Source: Dehalococcoidia bacterium UBA2588 (GTDB lineage Bacteria > Chloroflexota > Dehalococcoidia > Lucifugimonadales > UBA3495). Taken from it: 64,000 nucleotides of DNA. The DNA lies in the NCBI GenBank assembly GCA_002339805.1, contig DDKW01000017.1, positions 6,730 through 70,729 of the forward strand, given 5' to 3'. The notes beneath the pieces were generated by a model. The model saw only the letters and a list, made by a program, of their open reading frames with translations. It made no database searches and was not told where the DNA came from. Positions 61,354 through 64,000 of the stretch are shown piece by piece. Every line of letters begins with the position of its first letter. Position 1 is the first letter of the stretch. The position numbers and the translations under genes were made by a program.

Positions 61354-63384
61354 TTGGAGTCAAACAGGCAACCTACATTTCCATTTACTGCGATTGTTGG
61401 TCAATCGCAGATGAAAAAAGCTTTAATTTTGAATGCTATCAATCCGACAATAGGTGGAGTTTTAATCAGAGGCAATAAAGGGACCGCCAAGTCGACAGCA
61501 GTGAGGGCATTGTCCATGTTACTTCCTGAACTAGATCTGATAGATGGATGCGAATATCATTGTGCACCCAATTCTCCCCAGGCCATATGCGGCTATTGCA
61601 CGGATTCATTGAGCAAAAATAGCGTAGCTAAGCCAGTACAGATTGTACAGTTACCAGTCGGAGCTACTGAGGATAGACTTGTAGGTTCCCTTAATATTGA
61701 AGAGGCGATAAAGACAGGTAACCGTTCCTTTGAACCAGGGCTATTGGCCACTGCTAACAAAGGAATCCTGTATATAGACGAGGTAAACCTGTTAAACGAC
61801 CACTTAGTTGATGTTTTGTTAGACGCAGCGGCTATGGGTAGAAATTATGTCGAGCGAGAAGGCATTTCAGTAAGCCATGAGTCCCAATTTATATTGATAG
61901 GGACTATGAATCCTGAGGAAGGAGATTTAAGACCTCAGCTGCTTGATCGTTTCGGGCTAGCAGTTGAAGTGACAAACGAGGTAGAAACTGACTCCCGAGT
62001 TGAAGTGGTAAAAAGGCGAATTAACTTCGAAGATAGCCCAGATCATTTTGTTAATTCGTGGGGCAAAGAAGAGGCGCAAGAAAGAGACCGTATCGCCAAA
62101 AGTCGTACCTTGCTGCCCAATGTAAAAGTTCCAGAGGACATGTTATATCTCATATCTGATATATGTGCGGGGTTTGAGGTAGATGGGTTGCGTGGTGATA
62201 TTGTTATGTACAAGACTGCCATAACCATAGCCGCATACGAGGGTAGGACCGAAGTAACTGAAGAAGATGTCAAAGAATCGGCTATCATGGCACTGCTACA
62301 CAGACAGAGGCGTCAGCCTTTTCAGGAACCATCTCTAGATCAGGATAAGCTTGATGAAATTATCAATCAAGAAAACTCTGGTCAAGACAATTCACGGGAA
62401 AGTAGTAGTCCATCAGGAGAACAGGAATCGTCTTCCGACGAGCCTGACCCCTCTGACTCTAATGGGGATGATTCATCAAGTGATGCAGAAGACCATGACG
62501 AAAATTCTTCATTTGACTCCGAACGCGGAGATAAAGACGAAATTTTTGAGATCGGGAATATACCAAAAATACAACAGTTAGAAATCCGTTCCGAAGACCA
62601 AAAACAGAGAAGCACCTTTGGAAGGAGAGCAGAAACGAATAGCTCTTCACAAGCGGGATACTATGTGTCGTCTAGGGTACCACAAGGCAAATTAACGGAT
62701 TTGGCACTGGATGCAACGTTAAGGGCAGCAGCTCCCTTTCAGAAGGACCGCAAGGGTACCGAATCTCTTGCGGTGGTGATACAGTCAAACGATCTGCGCG
62801 AAAAAGTCAGATTCACTCAAACAGGGACTCTGATTATATTTGTAGTAGATGCGAGTGGGTCCATGGGTGCCCAAAGGAGGATGGTAGAAGTCAAAGGAGC
62901 AGTGATGGCTCTTCTACTTGATGCCTATCAGCGTAGAGATACTGTTTGTATGATTACATTCAGAAAAGAGTCTGCTGAATTGATCCTGCCTCCAACTAAT
63001 AGTGTGGATCTCGCAAAAATGAAATTAAATACCATGCCTACAGGTGGACGTACTCCTCTAACTAGTGGTCTCATGAAGACGATGGAGATAATAGAACGAG
63101 AAAAAACCAAAGATGTTAATGCTCTCCCTTTAATTGTTGTATTGTCTGATGGAAAAAGTAACGTAGGATTGAACAATTCTGAAATGAATAGAGATGAGGA
63201 ACTGCATAGAGTGTGCAATGAATTCAAATTTAAAGGGTTACGAAGTATCGTAATAGATACTGAAACAGGATATGTTAAATTAGGTAAAGCAAAAGATTTA
63301 GCAACACACATAGGTGGTACATACATCACTCTAGAAGAGTTTGCTACACAAAATTTAGTCAATGCTATTAACCAGAACCGATGA
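61354..63384 (+). CDS. Fused ChlI/ChlD-type AAA+ chelatase subunit
   Basis: 676 residues, TTG start with GAGAGGAG. AAA+ domain: Walker A GNKGTAKS at 40-47, then [19 protein letters not shown], Walker [15 protein letters not shown] and an arginine-finger region ending [18 protein letters not shown]. Residues 335-395 are an acidic Ser/Asp linker. The C-terminal VWA domain has the MIDAS motif DASGSMG at 499-505. Such ChlI-ChlD fusions power CobN-type cobalt chelatases. Confidence 0.93.
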   Translation: MESNRQPTFPFTAIVGQSQMKKALILNAINPTIGGVLIRGNKGTAKSTAVRALSMLLPELDLIDGCEYHCAPNSPQAICGYCTDSLSKNSVAKPVQIVQLPVGATEDRLVGSLNIEEAIKTGNRSFEPGLLATANKGILYIDEVNLLNDHLVDVLLDAAAMGRNYVEREGISVSHESQFILIGTMNPEEGDLRPQLLDRFGLAVEVTNEVETDSRVEVVKRRINFEDSPDHFVNSWGKEEAQERDRIAKSRTLLPNVKVPEDMLYLISDICAGFEVDGLRGDIVMYKTAITIAAYEGRTEVTEEDVKESAIMALLHRQRRQPFQEPSLDQDKLDEIINQENSGQDNSRESSSPSGEQESSSDEPDPSDSNGDDSSSDAEDHDENSSFDSERGDKDEIFEIGNIPKIQQLEIRSEDQKQRSTFGRRAETNSSSQAGYYVSSRVPQGKLTDLALDATLRAAAPFQKDRKGTESLAVVIQSNDLREKVRFTQTGTLIIFVVDASGSMGAQRRMVEVKGAVMALLLDAYQRRDTVCMITFRKESAELILPPTNSVDLAKMKLNTMPTGGRTPLTSGLMKTMEIIEREKTKDVNALPLIVVLSDGKSNVGLNNSEMNRDEELHRVCNEFKFKGLRSIVIDTETGYVKLGKAKDLATHIGGTYITLEEFATQNLVNAINQNR

Positions 63385-63399
63385 AAGTAAGAGGATTAT

Positions 63400-64000
63400 T
63401 TGAGAATACAGCAACTACGAAGTAAGTCAGTTGCTCGACGATGTTTGATGATAGGCTGGTCACTTGCATTGATGAGTTTTATTTTGTCGTGTGCTTCAGA
63501 ATCGACTACAGAAACAGAGAAAAATGTAATCGGTGTTCAAGTGTCAGCTGTTATAGAAAATGAAGCGACCGGAGCTGTGGGTACGATTGTTGCGGATGAT
63601 AGACCTAATTCTGAACAAAAGCCAAGAGTCGCTCCCAAACCCAAAGCAAAATCCGTGATTAAGCCTACATTCACACCTATCCCTGTCTCCTCACCTATAC
63701 CTCTACCTTCAGGCCCAAAATTGCTTAAATTTGTTAAGAATGTTGAAGTTACTCCAGAGGAAACGATTGACATTATAGGTGCCTTCTGCCGCATAAATTA
63801 TGTGCCTGCATCAGATAATTTCTTGGTGACATTTGGAGGGACATCTAAGGAAAAACACACACAAGGGTATGGGTATAAGTGGTACACAGATCAGATGGAA
63901 TTTACTGGTAAGGGAGGCCTTTTTGAAAATAGAGGTACCGATACGGCATCAGTAATGATAGACAACACCTATTATTTTCTTACTGATGGAGGGAAAGATA
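63400..64000 (+). CDS. Lipoprotein, 3' end beyond window
   Basis: The frame from TTG 63400 (GAGG 5 bases before) stays open to the end: 200 residues seen. A signal peptide with lipobox MSFILSCAS directs export; an internal ATG could be the start and keeps the whole signal. A Pro/Lys-rich linker (about 85-115) follows, then an uncharacterised domain starting near KNVEVTPEETIDIIGAFCRINYVPAS. Follows the chelatase gene by 15 bases. Confidence 0.7.
   Translation, partial: MRIQQLRSKSVARRCLMIGWSLALMSFILSCASESTTETEKNVIGVQVSAVIENEATGAVGTIVADDRPNSEQKPRVAPKPKAKSVIKPTFTPIPVSSPIPLPSGPKLLKFVKNVEVTPEETIDIIGAFCRINYVPASDNFLVTFGGTSKEKHTQGYGYKWYTDQMEFTGKGGLFENRGTDTASVMIDNTYYFLTDGGKD

Noticed and set aside
57085..63384. 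Bacteriochlorophyll Mg-chelatase (BchH/BchI/BchD)
   Set aside because: The neighbouring gene is a CbiE-type corrin methyltransferase and no photosynthesis genes are present, so a cobalt chelatase is more likely.
1..64000. CRISPR array, prophage, insertion sequence or integrative element
   Set aside because: No regularly spaced repeats, transposase, integrase or phage genes were seen.

Overview
The window is AT-rich, gene-dense bacterial chromosome (near 40% GC by eye, not computed) with no phage, transposase, integrase or CRISPR. Gene content points to a free-living, probably marine, member of the Chloroflexota of the SAR202/Dehalococcoidia type: a paired CMD-domain operon, CaiB/BaiF CoA-transferase, two MmgE/PrpD proteins, a HpaI aldolase, a BKACE-type enzyme, a stand-alone DUF35/thiolase pair, two MFS_3-like exporters, ThyX, and CobN with a fused ChlI/ChlD chelatase. 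The placement is inference from gene families; no rRNA or universal marker is present. Clear sigma-A type promoters (TTGACA-like, 17 bp, TATAAT-like) recur.

Layout. 1-5.2 kb: truncated NHL propeller, DUF1501 protein, MFS exporter, MsrA and the CMD operon. 5.3-9.6 kb: oligoribonuclease, tRNA-Sec (UCA), thioredoxin, an RNA uracil-5-methyltransferase/Maf/TatB/TatC operon and a second TatA. 9.7-16.8 kb: pyruvate dehydrogenase operon (E3, E1alpha, E1beta, E2) with a ThDP enzyme, then thyX. 16.9-24.2 kb (minus): DppB/DppC permeases, a STAND-TPR protein, an MmgE/PrpD protein, a zinc-ribbon microprotein and an MFS exporter, possibly one transcription unit. 24.3-33.9 kb: small HTH protein, AIR-synthase-like protein, phosphoesterase, UppP-like phosphatase, membrane pyrophosphatase, SDR, CoA-transferase, ribokinase, Nudix. 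34-47 kb: acyl-CoA and keto-acid type enzymes, RNase D, an M20 peptidase, a lipoprotein with a tandem repeat, tRNA-Glu, and an amidase with a small partner. 47.2-50.5 kb: CPBP protease, trpA, aroH and DAHP synthase. 50.6-55.2 kb: a B12-binding/XRE regulator divergent from a zinc-ribbon peptide and a DICT-USP protein, then GNAT, cytidylate-kinase-like and rhomboid genes. 55.2-64 kb: BKACE, then a corrinoid cluster (ubiquitin-like/CbiE fusion, CobN, an unknown 138-residue protein, fused ChlI/ChlD) and a truncated lipoprotein.

The most notable items are: (1) a transcription attenuator before DAHP synthase, with a leader peptide carrying the run YFTYYYYF, an intrinsic terminator and a competing antiterminator pairing; (2) a CarH-like cobalamin-binding regulator with a C-terminal XRE domain instead of an N-terminal MerR domain, divergent from a DICT-domain protein and flanked by repeated TGTAGA half-sites; (3) a ubiquitin-like (MoaD/ThiS-type) domain fused in frame to a CbiE-type methyltransferase beside a cobaltochelatase; and (4) a perfect 32-bp palindrome inside an amidase gene.

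The corrinoid cluster and the B12-binding regulator lie within about 5 kb of each other, so the right end of the window may form a cobalamin production and sensing neighbourhood. The tRNA-Sec implies a selenoprotein repertoire elsewhere in the genome; I found no convincing selenoprotein gene here.
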